This document shows, one piece after another, positions 1 through 8,109 of a DNA stretch of 19,117 bases (its first letter is position 1; every line of letters starts with the position of its first letter). The position numbers and the translations under genes are program-made. Location of the stretch: the NCBI GenBank assembly GCA_041859375.1, contig JBHEKP010000098.1, forward strand, positions 1 to 19,117. The letters are read 5' to 3'. A model generated the notes under the pieces. That model made no database searches. It was not told the origin of the DNA and saw only the letters and a program-made list of their open reading frames with translations. The DNA comes from JBHEKP01 sp041859375 (GTDB lineage Bacteria > Hydrogenedentota > Hydrogenedentia > Hydrogenedentales > CAITNO01).

Positions 1-312
1 CACCCCCGCGCCCATGCGGGAGATCAGCGAAAACCGGCGGTGCACATAAAAGGCCACGGGCACCATGCCCCACGCCCACACCGACATGGCCAGGGTGAAA
101 ATCCACCACCAGTCCGGGTTGTGCTTGGGCTCAAAACTCCCCAGGAAACTGAAGGTATGGCTCATGATCGAATAATGGTGATCCACGGGATAGGAGAGCC
201 ATGCGAGAAAAATCAGTCCCCAGAAAAGCATGGACATGGCCGCAAGCCAGTTCCGCAGCTCCTTGTGGGTGAACCCGCCCGACACCATCCGACACGCCTT
301 TTCCCTGCCCAT
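1..312 (-). CDS. Partial membrane protein, DUF998-like (N-terminal 104 residues)
   Basis: The frame is open from an ATG at 312 to the left edge, so only the N-terminus is visible and there is no stop. A GGAG seven bases upstream of the ATG supports this start. The protein has a short basic N-terminus, a hydrophobic segment at about residues 22-41, a His/Ser-rich loop (YSIMSHTFSFLG, residues 47-58), and a second Trp-rich hydrophobic segment at about 68-90 followed by basic HRR. The Ser-His-Thr-x-Ser-x-Leu-Gly pattern after the first membrane helix recalls DUF998 integral membrane proteins, whose function is unknown. It is transcribed divergently from the hydrolase at 483. The gene itself is well supported by membrane-protein composition and a good RBS; the family name is tentative. 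No function is assigned. Confidence 0.72.
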   Translation of the reverse strand, partial: MGREKACRMVSGGFTHKELRNWLAAMSMLFWGLIFLAWLSYPVDHHYSIMSHTFSFLGSFEPKHNPDWWWIFTLAMSVWAWGMVPVAFYVHRRFSLISRMGAGV

Positions 313-349
313 GATTAACTCCGAACTTTAGATACCCGCGATGACCATC

Positions 350-366
350 CGTCCCGCCACGGGACG
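350..366. repeat. Perfect 7-bp inverted repeat in a divergent gap
   Basis: CGTCCCG and CGGGACG flank a 3-base loop. It lies between the start codons of the membrane protein (312) and the hydrolase (483). There is no T-run on either side, so it is not a canonical terminator. It could be a leader hairpin or a protein-binding palindrome. Confidence 0.4.
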
Positions 367-372
367 CCGCAA

Positions 373-378
373 AATATA
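373..378 (-). promoter_or_regulatory. Candidate -10 (TATATT) for the left-edge membrane protein gene
   Basis: On the minus strand TATATT matches five of six consensus bases. A poor TTGTGT lies 18 bases upstream. It sits about 60 bases before the ATG at 312. The 170-base divergent gap 313-482 also holds a perfect 7-bp hairpin at 350-366 (CGTCCCG, CCA loop, CGGGACG) that would lie in this leader. The role of the hairpin is unknown. Confidence 0.3.
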
Positions 379-482
379 CCCGCCGCGCTCCGGCCAACAC
401 AAGACCATGGCTCCTTCCGGACGGTGTCATGGTATTATGGGCGTGTTTTCGGCCAACTTGTCTGAACAGAAAGGATCGCCCC

Positions 483-1421
483 ATGAAAGCAGGAAAATGG
501 GCTCCCGCAATAACCCCCGTATTTCTGGTGGCACTTTTCTGCGCCGTGATCACGACATGTCCCCTTGCGGGGGCAGACACGGTGCGGTTCACCAAGGATG
601 TCATCTTTGGCAACGCGGGCGGGGTGGACTTGAAGCTGGACCTGGCGGAACCGGCCGGGGAAGGCCCCTTCCCCGCCGTGCTCTGCATCCACGGCGGCGC
701 CTGGCAGGTGGGCGACAAGTCGGGCCACGAGGATTTCCTGCGCAGGCTGGCGGCCAACGGCTATGTGGCGGCGTCGGCGAACTACCGCATGCTGCCGGAT
801 TACAAGTGGCCCGCCCAGATAGAGGACGTGAAATGCGCGGTGCGCTGGCTCCGCGCCAATGCGAAAAAACTGAATGTTGATCCCGGCAGGATTGGCGTGA
901 CGGGCGAATCGGCGGGCGGTCATCTGGCGTTGCTCGTGGGGCTGACGGGCCCCGGGGACGGGCTGGAGGGAAGCGGCGGCAACCCGGAACAGTCCAGCCG
1001 GGCGCAGGCCGTGGTGAACTATTTCGGCCCGGCGGACTTCACCACCTGGCGCATGTGGCCCGAAGGGGACGAGGGTATCGCGAAAGTTTCCGGGGGCGGC
1101 TGCGACCATATCCTGGAGAATCTTTTGGGCACCTCCGACCGGGGCGCGGCGGTGGTCAAACAGGCGTCACCCGCCGCCTACGCCAGCAAGGACGATCCGC
1201 CCGTGCTCACCTTCCAGGGCATGGAGGATCCCCTCGTCCCGGCGGATCAGGCGGGGCGGCTCCACCTTGCCCTGCGCAACGCCGGGGTTGTGGAGGAGCT
1301 GGTGGTGCTCACCCGGCAGGGCCATGGCTGGGGCGGCAAGACGCTCCGCGAAACCCAGAAACAAACCATCGCGTTTTTCGACCAGCACCTTAAACCGGCC
1401 GGGACGGAAAAGAAGCGCTGA
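483..1421 (+). CDS. Secreted alpha/beta-hydrolase (BD-FAE/acetyl-esterase-like)
   Basis: This 312-residue protein has a signal peptide (residues 1 to about 31, ending PLAGA) and then a complete alpha/beta-hydrolase fold. Visible motifs are the oxyanion-hole HGGAW at 70-74, the nucleophile elbow GESAG with Ser143, the acid Asp249 (GMEDP) and the catalytic His281 (QGHGW). This pattern matches the hormone-sensitive-lipase/BD-FAE-like esterases that hydrolyse carboxyl esters, often acyl groups on polysaccharides. The substrate cannot be read from the sequence. The start at 483 is preferred over an in-frame ATG at 429 because it directly begins the signal peptide and follows AGAAAGGA. A possible -10 (TATTAT, 433-438) lies upstream with no good -35. 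The gene ends 10 bases from the stop of a convergent gene, with no terminator hairpin between them. Confidence 0.88.
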   Translation: MKAGKWAPAITPVFLVALFCAVITTCPLAGADTVRFTKDVIFGNAGGVDLKLDLAEPAGEGPFPAVLCIHGGAWQVGDKSGHEDFLRRLAANGYVAASANYRMLPDYKWPAQIEDVKCAVRWLRANAKKLNVDPGRIGVTGESAGGHLALLVGLTGPGDGLEGSGGNPEQSSRAQAVVNYFGPADFTTWRMWPEGDEGIAKVSGGGCDHILENLLGTSDRGAAVVKQASPAAYASKDDPPVLTFQGMEDPLVPADQAGRLHLALRNAGVVEELVVLTRQGHGWGGKTLRETQKQTIAFFDQHLKPAGTEKKR

Positions 1422-1431
1422 CCGGACCGGG

Positions 1432-3216
1432 TCATTTTCTCCTGCTTCCGGCTGGAAATGAAAACAACATAAGCGTCAGGCCCACAAACGCCAGCGTTGT
1501 CTGATCGCCTTTTTGGTTTTCCGGGGGCTTTCCGCTCTTTTTGCATCCCCGGCAACCACCCTCATCCTCCGCCCCGCCCTCGCCTTCCGGTTCCCCCTCA
1601 GACTCACCCTCCACCTGGGGTTCGCCCTCCTGCTCCCCCTCCACCGCCTGCCCAACCACCCTGACCACGGCCTGCGCCCCGGCAGGCGCAGCCTGCTCGT
1701 TCCCGGCGGCGTCCTCCGCAATGCTGTAGAAGCCGTAACTGTGCCCCGCCGCCCCCCGGAAATCCAGCACCGCCTGTTCCGCCCCGTCCGTCAGGGGGAC
1801 AAACGGGCCTCCGTCCGTGGACACATGAAGGGTGCACGCCGCCAGTCCGGCATGGGCGTCTGAACCGGACCAGGCCACCTGGAAGCCGGTCTGCGTGGTT
1901 TCGGCGGGCAGCGCGGCCACCGTGCTGTGCGGCGCTTCCCTGTCGATGGTGTTTGTCCATACCGGCGTGTCAATCGGCTCGTTCACGTCAAAGCGGATGG
2001 ACGCACGGGTGGAAATTTCCCGGTCCGTCTCCAGATCAGGGCGCGGCAGCACGCTGAAGGAAACCGCGCCCTGACCCTCCGGCGGGATCTGGTTTGGCGG
2101 CAGCAACCCCGCGGCGTAATCCTCCGGGACATCCATGGTGTCCGGGTCCAGCGCGAGGAAGGTCCAGCACACTGCGGCCCGTTCATAGTCCACCCAGACG
2201 CGGGCCCGCGCGATGATGTTCAGCGCCGGGCGCAAATCAATGTCCAAGCCGGCATCCTGCGCGCCCCCGGAAAGCGCGGTGCGTTTTTCACCGATTAGGA
2301 TTTCCCCCAGCCGCACCGTGGCGGGATCCACAACCATGGGATCCAAAAAGCACTCCACCCGGACTTCCGCCGCCGCAATGTCCGCCGTTTCAACGTTCTC
2401 AAAACGCACCGTGTAACCGAGGCGCGTGTCTGGGCCGACGTACCGCCGGGGTCCCGCCCCGGAGGGGCCGGTGATGTCGTTGGGATCCTGCGAAAGGCGG
2501 AACTCTATGCCCGCATGGGCGCCCGCTTTCTTCAATGTTCCGGACTTGTCGTAAAGATAGGGGTCGAAATAAAAATTAACATCGTCGGCCACGGCCTTCC
2601 AGGTGTTGCGGGAGTTTCCAAAAAGCTGCACATAGCCCTTGGTTGCGAAAAGATGGTTGGCCTCGGCGGGCCGGTAGCAGACTTCGGGGCCGTTTGGGCC
2701 TTCCTCGGTGTACCGGCTCATCTTCATGATTTCCGCGTCATAAAAATAGGAGTCCATCAGGTAGGCGCTCTCCCCGTCCGGCGCCTCAAGCACATAAACG
2801 GTGTGCGCGGTCCCGTTCTCGAGATTGGTGACATCCATCGAATTCGCGCGGAGAACCCGCCAGCCCTGGGGAAGCAGCCCGGACTCCCTGATGGCCTCCG
2901 TCATTTTTGTGGCGCTGTTGCCGCAGGACACGTCAGACCCGTCCACGCACGGGTAACCGGCGGGAATGCGCATGAACTGGTAGCCGAAAGCCTTTGTCTG
3001 CAGCAGGTTGATTACCGGCCTCAGCACATTCTCGTGCTCCTCGGAATAGCCGCACTCCTTTTCACCAACCGCCCAGCCGGTCAGCTTGGTGTCAAAGGCA
3101 TGGCGCACAAGTTTGCCGTCATTAACCCTCACCGTCACCGGCGCCGCGGAGGCCCCCAGGCAAACCAGCACCGCAAAAAACAGCACCGTTCCATAAATTA
3201 CTGTTTTTGCGCCCAT
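1432..3216 (-). CDS. Secreted multidomain protein with acidic linker and C-terminal sorting-like tail
   Basis: This is a 594-residue exported protein of unknown function. It has a signal peptide (1 to about 25). Next is an unassigned Cys-containing region (about 27-225), then a beta-rich module (about 236-425) with a GYTVRFENV segment and an IRFDVNEPIDTPVWTNTID segment, as in DUF7619-like modules of very large bacterial surface proteins. An Ig/fibronectin-like module follows (about 428-520). An acidic Glu-Gly linker (526-553) leads to Cys555-x-x-Cys558, a hydrophobic stretch (about 572-588) and a basic SRRK end. The tail resembles MYXO-CTERM or similar C-terminal sorting signals, so surface anchoring is inferred. 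The start is set by TAATG: the ATG overlaps the stop of the upstream gene by one base, a GGGAG lies seven bases before it, and the signal peptide begins there. An in-frame upstream ATG at 3249 is rejected. It is co-transcribed with the upstream secreted protein. Confidence 0.82.
   Translation of the reverse strand: MGAKTVIYGTVLFFAVLVCLGASAAPVTVRVNDGKLVRHAFDTKLTGWAVGEKECGYSEEHENVLRPVINLLQTKAFGYQFMRIPAGYPCVDGSDVSCGNSATKMTEAIRESGLLPQGWRVLRANSMDVTNLENGTAHTVYVLEAPDGESAYLMDSYFYDAEIMKMSRYTEEGPNGPEVCYRPAEANHLFATKGYVQLFGNSRNTWKAVADDVNFYFDPYLYDKSGTLKKAGAHAGIEFRLSQDPNDITGPSGAGPRRYVGPDTRLGYTVRFENVETADIAAAEVRVECFLDPMVVDPATVRLGEILIGEKRTALSGGAQDAGLDIDLRPALNIIARARVWVDYERAAVCWTFLALDPDTMDVPEDYAAGLLPPNQIPPEGQGAVSFSVLPRPDLETDREISTRASIRFDVNEPIDTPVWTNTIDREAPHSTVAALPAETTQTGFQVAWSGSDAHAGLAACTLHVSTDGGPFVPLTDGAEQAVLDFRGAAGHSYGFYSIAEDAAGNEQAAPAGAQAVVRVVGQAVEGEQEGEPQVEGESEGEPEGEGGAEDEGGCRGCKKSGKPPENQKGDQTTLAFVGLTLMLFSFPAGSRRK
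1435..1641 (-). other. Encoded acidic Glu-Gly linker plus CxxC/hydrophobic/basic C-terminal tail
   Basis: Residues 526-553 are a low-complexity run of EGE/GEP units, encoded by an imperfect GAG/GGN repeat at 1558-1641. Residues 555-594 contain GCRGCKK, a linker, a short hydrophobic segment and terminal RRK. The order Cys motif, hydrophobic helix, basic end is the architecture of C-terminal protein-sorting signals such as MYXO-CTERM, which are processed by intramembrane peptidases. The processing enzyme is not in the window. Confidence 0.55.
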
Positions 3217-6200
3217 TAGCGTTCTCCCTGCCGGTGCACACCCACCCATTCCGGCTCCACGGTGACCAAACCGCCCCTGTCCCTTCGCACAACCACTCCG
3301 ACCTCGAGTTCGGTTCCGGCGGCTGCCATCAACTCCCCGAACCGCACCAAACTGCCATTGCCGTCCGCCTCGGGGGATTTAACAACCACCCCCTGGCTGC
3401 CTGCGCCCTCACTGGTAAAGTCGCAGGAGGCGTCCGTCGGAATGTGGCGCAGCGCCAAATATCCGAACGCGTCCACATTGCCCTGGTTCTGGACAACCAC
3501 CTTTCCCCTGGCCTCCCGCCCCGCGCGCTCATTCGCGGGCATCACGGTTGCCAGCGTTATTTTCGGCGCCATGTCCTCCACGGTGAATGCGCCCGGAAGC
3601 CCGGTTTGCGCGCCTTCCACCGGCTGAAAAACGAAATCATAGAGGCCCGGCTCCGCGTCGGTGAGGTCAAACACGGCTTTCGCGGTCCATTCCCCGTCGC
3701 CCTGCCCGGTGAGGAAAAGGTCCGCCCCCGCAATCTCCAGGGTGCCTTTCTTCAGGCGCATCCATTGCGGCGGGCCCATATCCTCCCCATAAACGGTGAC
3801 GGTCGCCATGCCGCCCCGGCCGCCTCGCTGCGTGCTCAGGCTCAGTCGCGACACACCCTCCCCAATGAGCAGATACCGCCCGGAACCTATTCCAAAACGG
3901 CTGGACACGACATCCCGCCCATTTGGCCCGAGCGCATGGGGTGTCCAGGTGCCGGCGGGAAGCCCGCCCGAAAACGCCGCGAGCAGTGTGTTGGATGAGA
4001 CAACCGTAACGGTCGAGGCGTCAATGCGCGCCCCCGAGCCCGTTTCAACAAAATAAACGGCGCAACCCTCCACAAACCCCTCCCCTGACAAATTCAGGCC
4101 GCTTTCACCCCCAAGGCGGACATCCCCCAATCCGGCCACAATGCGCACCTCCTTCGAGGCCACCTGCACCCCGCCCTGCTCCAGCACAATTTTGGCGGAG
4201 CCCGGGGGGGTGTCGGGCGGGATGGTGAAAACTGCCCCCACCACGTCCGCCTTGTCCACCGACACCGGCGCAAGCACCCGGTCGGCGCAGTACAGCATGG
4301 GTGACGCGCCTGTGTGAAGCGCGGCACTGGCGATATCCAGCCGCACCTGTCCCGCAAAGCCGCTTATCATCTGAGGCGTCACGGAGGGGGCCGACGCCTG
4401 TGAATCGTAAACTGTCAACAAATGGGGGCATTCCAGGCGTTCCCCCGTGGCCCGCAGCACTTGAATCCCCCAGACATCCGCGTTGGCCGGCGCGTCATCG
4501 GCAAGATCAAAGGCCACCGTCATGCTGCCGCCGTCTTCCGCCACGGATTGGACGGCCCCCGTAATGGTGCCGGAACCCGGCCTGACCAGACGGACAATGT
4601 CGCCGGCTAGGAACCCGGCCCCGTTTAGCGTAAACAGCGATGTCTGCCCGGTCAGGGCCGCAGGAGGGGTCACCCCGGCCAAGTCAAGCACTGACCGCAC
4701 GTCCACCGACTGGGGAAGTTCCCCCGGTGTGCGGCCCGGCCTGGAAAGTTCCAGTGTGCGCGGGCCGGGGTACACTCCGGTCAGGTTAAAGGTGATGGTC
4801 GCGCCGGTGCCGTCCGGGGTGACCGAAACAGCCTCCGCTGAAACGGCGGGATAGCGTCCCCCCTGCGTCAACCGGGCCGTCATGTCCGGGCCGAAACCGC
4901 TGCCCGCCACAGTGAAGGTTGCGGTTCCCCAGGCGTCCGCCATTGCCGGGGACGCGGAAGTGATGAAAATGGCGGGGCCGGCACTCAGGCTCACCGGCAA
5001 CTCCTGCGGCACGCCTTCCGAAGGGGTCACACGCAATGCCCACTGCCCCGGTGCCGCCTGGGAAAGATCAAATTGTGCTGTCAGCCCCAATCCGGAGGGG
5101 TCCAGAGTGATTGGTCCCGGTGTCAACACCTGTTCCCCGGACACCAAAGCCACCGTGACACCCCCGGAAAAACCGAAACCCGCCACATTAAAAACTACCG
5201 TTCCGCCCACCCCGGCTTCCCCGGGACTGACACTGTAAACACTAAACCCGCCGCCCAGGGCGGGTCGGCGGAACAATACCAGCCTGTCGGACTTTAACGC
5301 CGCGATATGATCGTTCAAAAATGCCGCGTCATTGAAGGCGTCCAGGAAAATCCCCCTGGTTAAGGGAAGGGTTGGGTCTGAAATGTCCAAAAAGGCGAGT
5401 CCGTCCGCAAAGACAAACACCGCCCCGCCCCTTTCCGCCACAGGAATGGCGTACAACACATTTGCGTTGTTTCCCAATTCGGCCACATCCCAGTCCATGT
5501 CAACGCCAAACACCGGCGCGGAGGGGACGGCCACATCCAAAAGGGTGGCCCCCTTGTTCAGGGAGTCATCCCCGCCCATGCCGAAAAAGCAGGGAAATAT
5601 GATGGAATCACCGTCGGTGGCATCGGCGTAATAATTTTTCTTCACTGTCGGCACGGGTAACGCGCTCAATTCAACGGGTTCCGCCGGGTCAGTGGCATCC
5701 CAAACAACAAGCTGGGGAAGCACCGGGCCGCCGGGCGCGTCCTGCCAGCCGGTTCCAAAGCGCGTAAACACATGGGTGCCGTGCACGGCCAAGCCGCACA
5801 CAGACCCTTCAACCGTGGACATCCCTCCTGCTGCAAGGGGCAACGGCCGGGAATTCACCGAGAAAACCACCTGGGGGCTGGCCGGACTGGAAACATCATA
5901 AACCCTGAAAGAGGGGTTGGCCGCAGTGGCAACGTACAAATATTCCCCCACAAGCGCCATCTGGACACAGCTCAACTCCCAGGACGATGCCAGTTGCGGC
6001 GCTGATGGATTTGTCACGTCCACCAGATAGACGCGTTCCCTGCCGCCACCGGTGGGATACGCCGTCAACGCCACCAGGGCATCCGAAACCGCCATGCTTG
6101 CCTGCATTCCAACGGCTGTGGTTGCCAGGGAAAGGGAACCCAAGAGCTGCGGTGCCTCCAAATTTGCCATGCCATAAATGGCAAGGCTGTTATTGCGCTG

Positions 6201-6371
6201 GATGTGCAGCCTGTTCCCGTGGACCGTCATGCGTTCCCCGCCCAGACCGGCAAATTCGTGTTCCCGCGCCAGGGTAAGATACCCTGCCCCCCGCGCTGAA
6301 GGCATAAAAAGAATCGCGCAGAGGATCGCGCACAGAAAACACTGTTTTTGAAAAGCGGCAAAACCACCCAT
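3216..6371 (-). CDS. Large secreted LVIVD-propeller and TIG/Ig-like repeat protein
   Basis: This 1051-residue protein starts at an ATG preceded by GGAGG and has a signal peptide (1 to about 28, PSARG). Residues 40-370 hold at least five copies of a hydrophobic-Asp-x-x-x-Pro-x-x-P pattern (near 117-125, 158-166, 224-232, 279-286 and 329-336), typical of LVIVD beta-propeller repeats. From 376 onward, about 90-residue beta-rich repeats begin with a V-x-P turn and carry G-x-G-F motifs (GFGF near 398, GSGF near 490 and later copies), like IPT/TIG or other Ig-like domains. The last 120 residues contain VVQNQGNVDAFG, as in CARDB-like or other extracellular beta-sandwich modules. It has no visible membrane anchor or catalytic motif. 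A binding or structural surface role is inferred. It is translationally coupled to the sortable protein downstream, so the two may act together. Confidence 0.85.
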   Translation of the reverse strand: MGGFAAFQKQCFLCAILCAILFMPSARGAGYLTLAREHEFAGLGGERMTVHGNRLHIQRNNSLAIYGMANLEAPQLLGSLSLATTAVGMQASMAVSDALVALTAYPTGGGRERVYLVDVTNPSAPQLASSWELSCVQMALVGEYLYVATAANPSFRVYDVSSPASPQVVFSVNSRPLPLAAGGMSTVEGSVCGLAVHGTHVFTRFGTGWQDAPGGPVLPQLVVWDATDPAEPVELSALPVPTVKKNYYADATDGDSIIFPCFFGMGGDDSLNKGATLLDVAVPSAPVFGVDMDWDVAELGNNANVLYAIPVAERGGAVFVFADGLAFLDISDPTLPLTRGIFLDAFNDAAFLNDHIAALKSDRLVLFRRPALGGGFSVYSVSPGEAGVGGTVVFNVAGFGFSGGVTVALVSGEQVLTPGPITLDPSGLGLTAQFDLSQAAPGQWALRVTPSEGVPQELPVSLSAGPAIFITSASPAMADAWGTATFTVAGSGFGPDMTARLTQGGRYPAVSAEAVSVTPDGTGATITFNLTGVYPGPRTLELSRPGRTPGELPQSVDVRSVLDLAGVTPPAALTGQTSLFTLNGAGFLAGDIVRLVRPGSGTITGAVQSVAEDGGSMTVAFDLADDAPANADVWGIQVLRATGERLECPHLLTVYDSQASAPSVTPQMISGFAGQVRLDIASAALHTGASPMLYCADRVLAPVSVDKADVVGAVFTIPPDTPPGSAKIVLEQGGVQVASKEVRIVAGLGDVRLGGESGLNLSGEGFVEGCAVYFVETGSGARIDASTVTVVSSNTLLAAFSGGLPAGTWTPHALGPNGRDVVSSRFGIGSGRYLLIGEGVSRLSLSTQRGGRGGMATVTVYGEDMGPPQWMRLKKGTLEIAGADLFLTGQGDGEWTAKAVFDLTDAEPGLYDFVFQPVEGAQTGLPGAFTVEDMAPKITLATVMPANERAGREARGKVVVQNQGNVDAFGYLALRHIPTDASCDFTSEGAGSQGVVVKSPEADGNGSLVRFGELMAAAGTELEVGVVVRRDRGGLVTVEPEWVGVHRQGER

Positions 6372-6407
6372 GCCTAATCCTCCAAAGGCCCCCGGAGGCC
6401 GGTGTGA

Positions 6408-6416
6408 ATTATAGCA
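6408..6416 (-). promoter_or_regulatory. Extended -10 promoter for the secreted-protein operon
   Basis: The minus strand reads TGCTATAAT, a perfect TATAAT with an upstream TGn. It lies about 37 bases before the ATG at 6371. No good -35 is present at 17 bases, which fits an extended -10 promoter. It lies just past the amtB terminator, so this operon has its own promoter rather than depending on amtB readthrough. Confidence 0.65.
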
Positions 6417-6451
6417 CCGTCCTCAAAAAACAGCCATCACCCAAAACACAA

Positions 6452-6480
6452 TGCGGCCCGGACGGATTGTCCGGGCCGCA
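6452..6480 (-). terminator. Terminator hairpin downstream of amtB
   Basis: A perfect 12-bp GC-rich stem (TGCGGCCCGGAC / GTCCGGGCCGCA) with a 5-base loop lies 31 bases past the amtB stop. On the minus strand it is followed by a modest T-rich run (TTGTGTTTTGG). It separates amtB from the co-directional secreted-protein operon. Confidence 0.75.
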
Positions 6481-6511
6481 CATAAAAACCGCCCACCGGT
6501 CGTGGAGGCGC

Positions 6512-7864
6512 TTAAAGGTTGTACCCCTGCTCGCCGTGCTGGGCCACATCAAGGCCCTCGGTCTCCTCCTGGGCGCTCACGCGCAGGCCGATGGTCTTGT
6601 CGAGCACCTTGAGGAGCACAAAGGAAACCACGCCGGACCAGGCCAGGGTGATGAGAATGCCCTTGACCTGCGCCAGCATCTGGGCGGCAATGCCCAGATC
6701 GTTGGGACTGTACCCGCCGAGCGCCTTTGAGGCGAACACACCGGTCAGCAGCGCGCCAAGCACCCCGCCCACGCCGTGGACACCAAAGGCGTCCAGCGAG
6801 TCGTCGTACCCGAAGGCGCGCTTGACCGAGGTTGCCATGAGAAAGCAGACCACTCCGGCGGCCAGGCCGATGCAGATCGCGCCCATGGGGCCGACAAAGC
6901 CCGAGGCTGGGGTGATGGTGGCGAGTCCGGCGACGGCGCCGGTGCAGATGCCGAGCACGCTGGGCTTGCCGTGCTTGAGCCATTCGATGGCCATCCAGGT
7001 CATGGCGGCGGTGGCCGCGGCAAGCTGGGTCACGAGCATGGCCATGGCCGCCGTCTTGTTCGCCGCCACGGCGCTGCCCGCGTTGAACCCGAACCAGCCC
7101 ACCCAGAGCATGCCCGTTCCCACGACGGCCAGCGTGAGGCTGTGGGGCGGCATGGGCGTGGAGGGATAACCCCGGCGGCGGCCCAGCATCAGCGCGGCGA
7201 CAAGCGCGGCGACACCCGCGTTCAGGTGGACCACAATGCCCCCGGCGAAATCAAGGACGTTGCGGTCGGCAAGGAAAGCGCCGGGACCGCCCCACACCAT
7301 GTGCGCCACGGGGTTGTACACCAGCAGCGACCACAGCCCCATGAACCAGAGCATGGCGGAAAACTTCATGCGCTCCGCGAACGCGCCGATGATCAGCGCG
7401 GGCGTGATGATCGCAAAAGTGAGCTGGTAGCAGAAGAAGAGCGTCTCGGGAATGGTCTGCGAGCCGTAGACGCTGTCCGCCGTGAGGCCGAGACAGAAAA
7501 TCCTGTCAAAGGAGCCCACAAAGGCCCGGATGCCCGACGCGCCCGGCATCATGCCCGAGGGGCTGAAGGCCATGCTGTAGCCGGCCACCGCCCAAAGCAC
7601 CGTGACCATCCCGGTGATGGCCATGCACTGCATCAGCACGGAAAGCACGTTTTTGGTGCGCACCAGCCCGCCGTAAAACAGCGCCAGGCCGGGCAGGGTC
7701 ATGAACAGCACGAGCGCCATCGAGGTGAGCATCCAGGCCGTGTCGCCCGAGTCAACCACCGGGGCCGCGCCGGTTTGGGCAAAGGCGTTTACCGTCCCGG
7801 CCAGCGACATCAGCCCCGTCAACACCGCAACACGCCCCTTCCGGCACACAGACGCATTCTTCAT
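6512..7864 (-). CDS. amtB: Ammonium transporter AmtB
   Basis: This 450-residue protein is a full-length member of the Amt/Mep/Rh family, which carries ammonium across the inner membrane. It has a cleavable-looking signal sequence (1 to about 29) and about eleven membrane helices. Diagnostic residues are visible: LDFAGGIVVHLNAG with Asp205 and the first pore His213, FGFNAGS near 258-264, and DAFGVHGVGG with the second pore His363. The C-terminus (EETEGLDVAQHGEQGYNL) keeps the conserved cytoplasmic tail that docks the PII protein GlnK in Escherichia coli. No glnK gene adjoins it here, which is less usual. The ATG at 7864 is chosen because AAGGA precedes it and the signal sequence begins there. 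Upstream in-frame ATGs at 7927 and nearby would add a non-conserved extension. It is transcribed from a sigma-54 promoter (8110-8125) and closed by a hairpin at 6452-6480. Confidence 0.96.
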   Translation of the reverse strand: MKNASVCRKGRVAVLTGLMSLAGTVNAFAQTGAAPVVDSGDTAWMLTSMALVLFMTLPGLALFYGGLVRTKNVLSVLMQCMAITGMVTVLWAVAGYSMAFSPSGMMPGASGIRAFVGSFDRIFCLGLTADSVYGSQTIPETLFFCYQLTFAIITPALIIGAFAERMKFSAMLWFMGLWSLLVYNPVAHMVWGGPGAFLADRNVLDFAGGIVVHLNAGVAALVAALMLGRRRGYPSTPMPPHSLTLAVVGTGMLWVGWFGFNAGSAVAANKTAAMAMLVTQLAAATAAMTWMAIEWLKHGKPSVLGICTGAVAGLATITPASGFVGPMGAICIGLAAGVVCFLMATSVKRAFGYDDSLDAFGVHGVGGVLGALLTGVFASKALGGYSPNDLGIAAQMLAQVKGILITLAWSGVVSFVLLKVLDKTIGLRVSAQEETEGLDVAQHGEQGYNL

Positions 7865-7948
7865 GACCGATCCTTCCAGGCTCCTTGCCAGCAGTTCCGC
7901 ACACCTTGTGAACATGACCGAAATCAACGCCCAAGCCAGCCCGAATTA

Positions 7949-8047
7949 CCTACAAAGATGTAGGATAATTTCCGTTGCCTACCGGCCTGTAGGCGCAGTT
8001 TTACCTTTCCCTGCGGACGGCACCGGTTTCGCACCGCGTGAAACCGG
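7949..8047 (-). promoter_or_regulatory. Structured 5' leader of amtB with four hairpins
   Basis: Within the 235-base leader implied by the sigma-54 promoter, four inverted repeats occur in transcript order: 8047-8023 (8-bp stem CCGGTTTC/GAAACCGG), 8015-7994 (5-bp CGCAG/CTGCG), 7994-7977 (6-bp GCCTAC/GTAGGC) and 7964-7949 (6-bp CCTACA/TGTAGG, 4-base loop). The last two share the CCTAC/GTAGG arms, so their strands can swap partners and form a mutually exclusive hairpin. None has a T-run. I could not match the region to a riboswitch class that I know. Confidence 0.5.
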
Positions 8048-8109
8048 GCGCATCACCTTTGTTTCCGGCGTCCGAACACATCGCCGCCGGCCGCCAACAA
8101 CGGTTGTTT

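Noticed and set aside
1558..1641. Tandem repeat or CRISPR-like array
   Set aside because: It is an in-frame low-complexity Glu-Gly coding repeat without spacers or palindromic units.
3200..3249. Single gene split by a frameshift or stop between the two secreted proteins
   Set aside because: The second gene has its own RBS, an ATG overlapping the stop, and a full signal peptide, so two genes fit better.
6776..7963. Plus-strand frame of 395 codons across amtB
   Set aside because: It is a His/Gly/Arg-rich antisense shadow of the ammonium channel gene and crosses its promoter-proximal leader.
7949..8047. Known riboswitch (cobalamin, c-di-GMP-I, glutamine, fluoride) in the amtB leader
   Set aside because: I compared remembered core motifs by eye. 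GGAAAGGTAAAA and the GCCTAC hairpin do not fit any of their conserved cores, so I only report unclassified structure.
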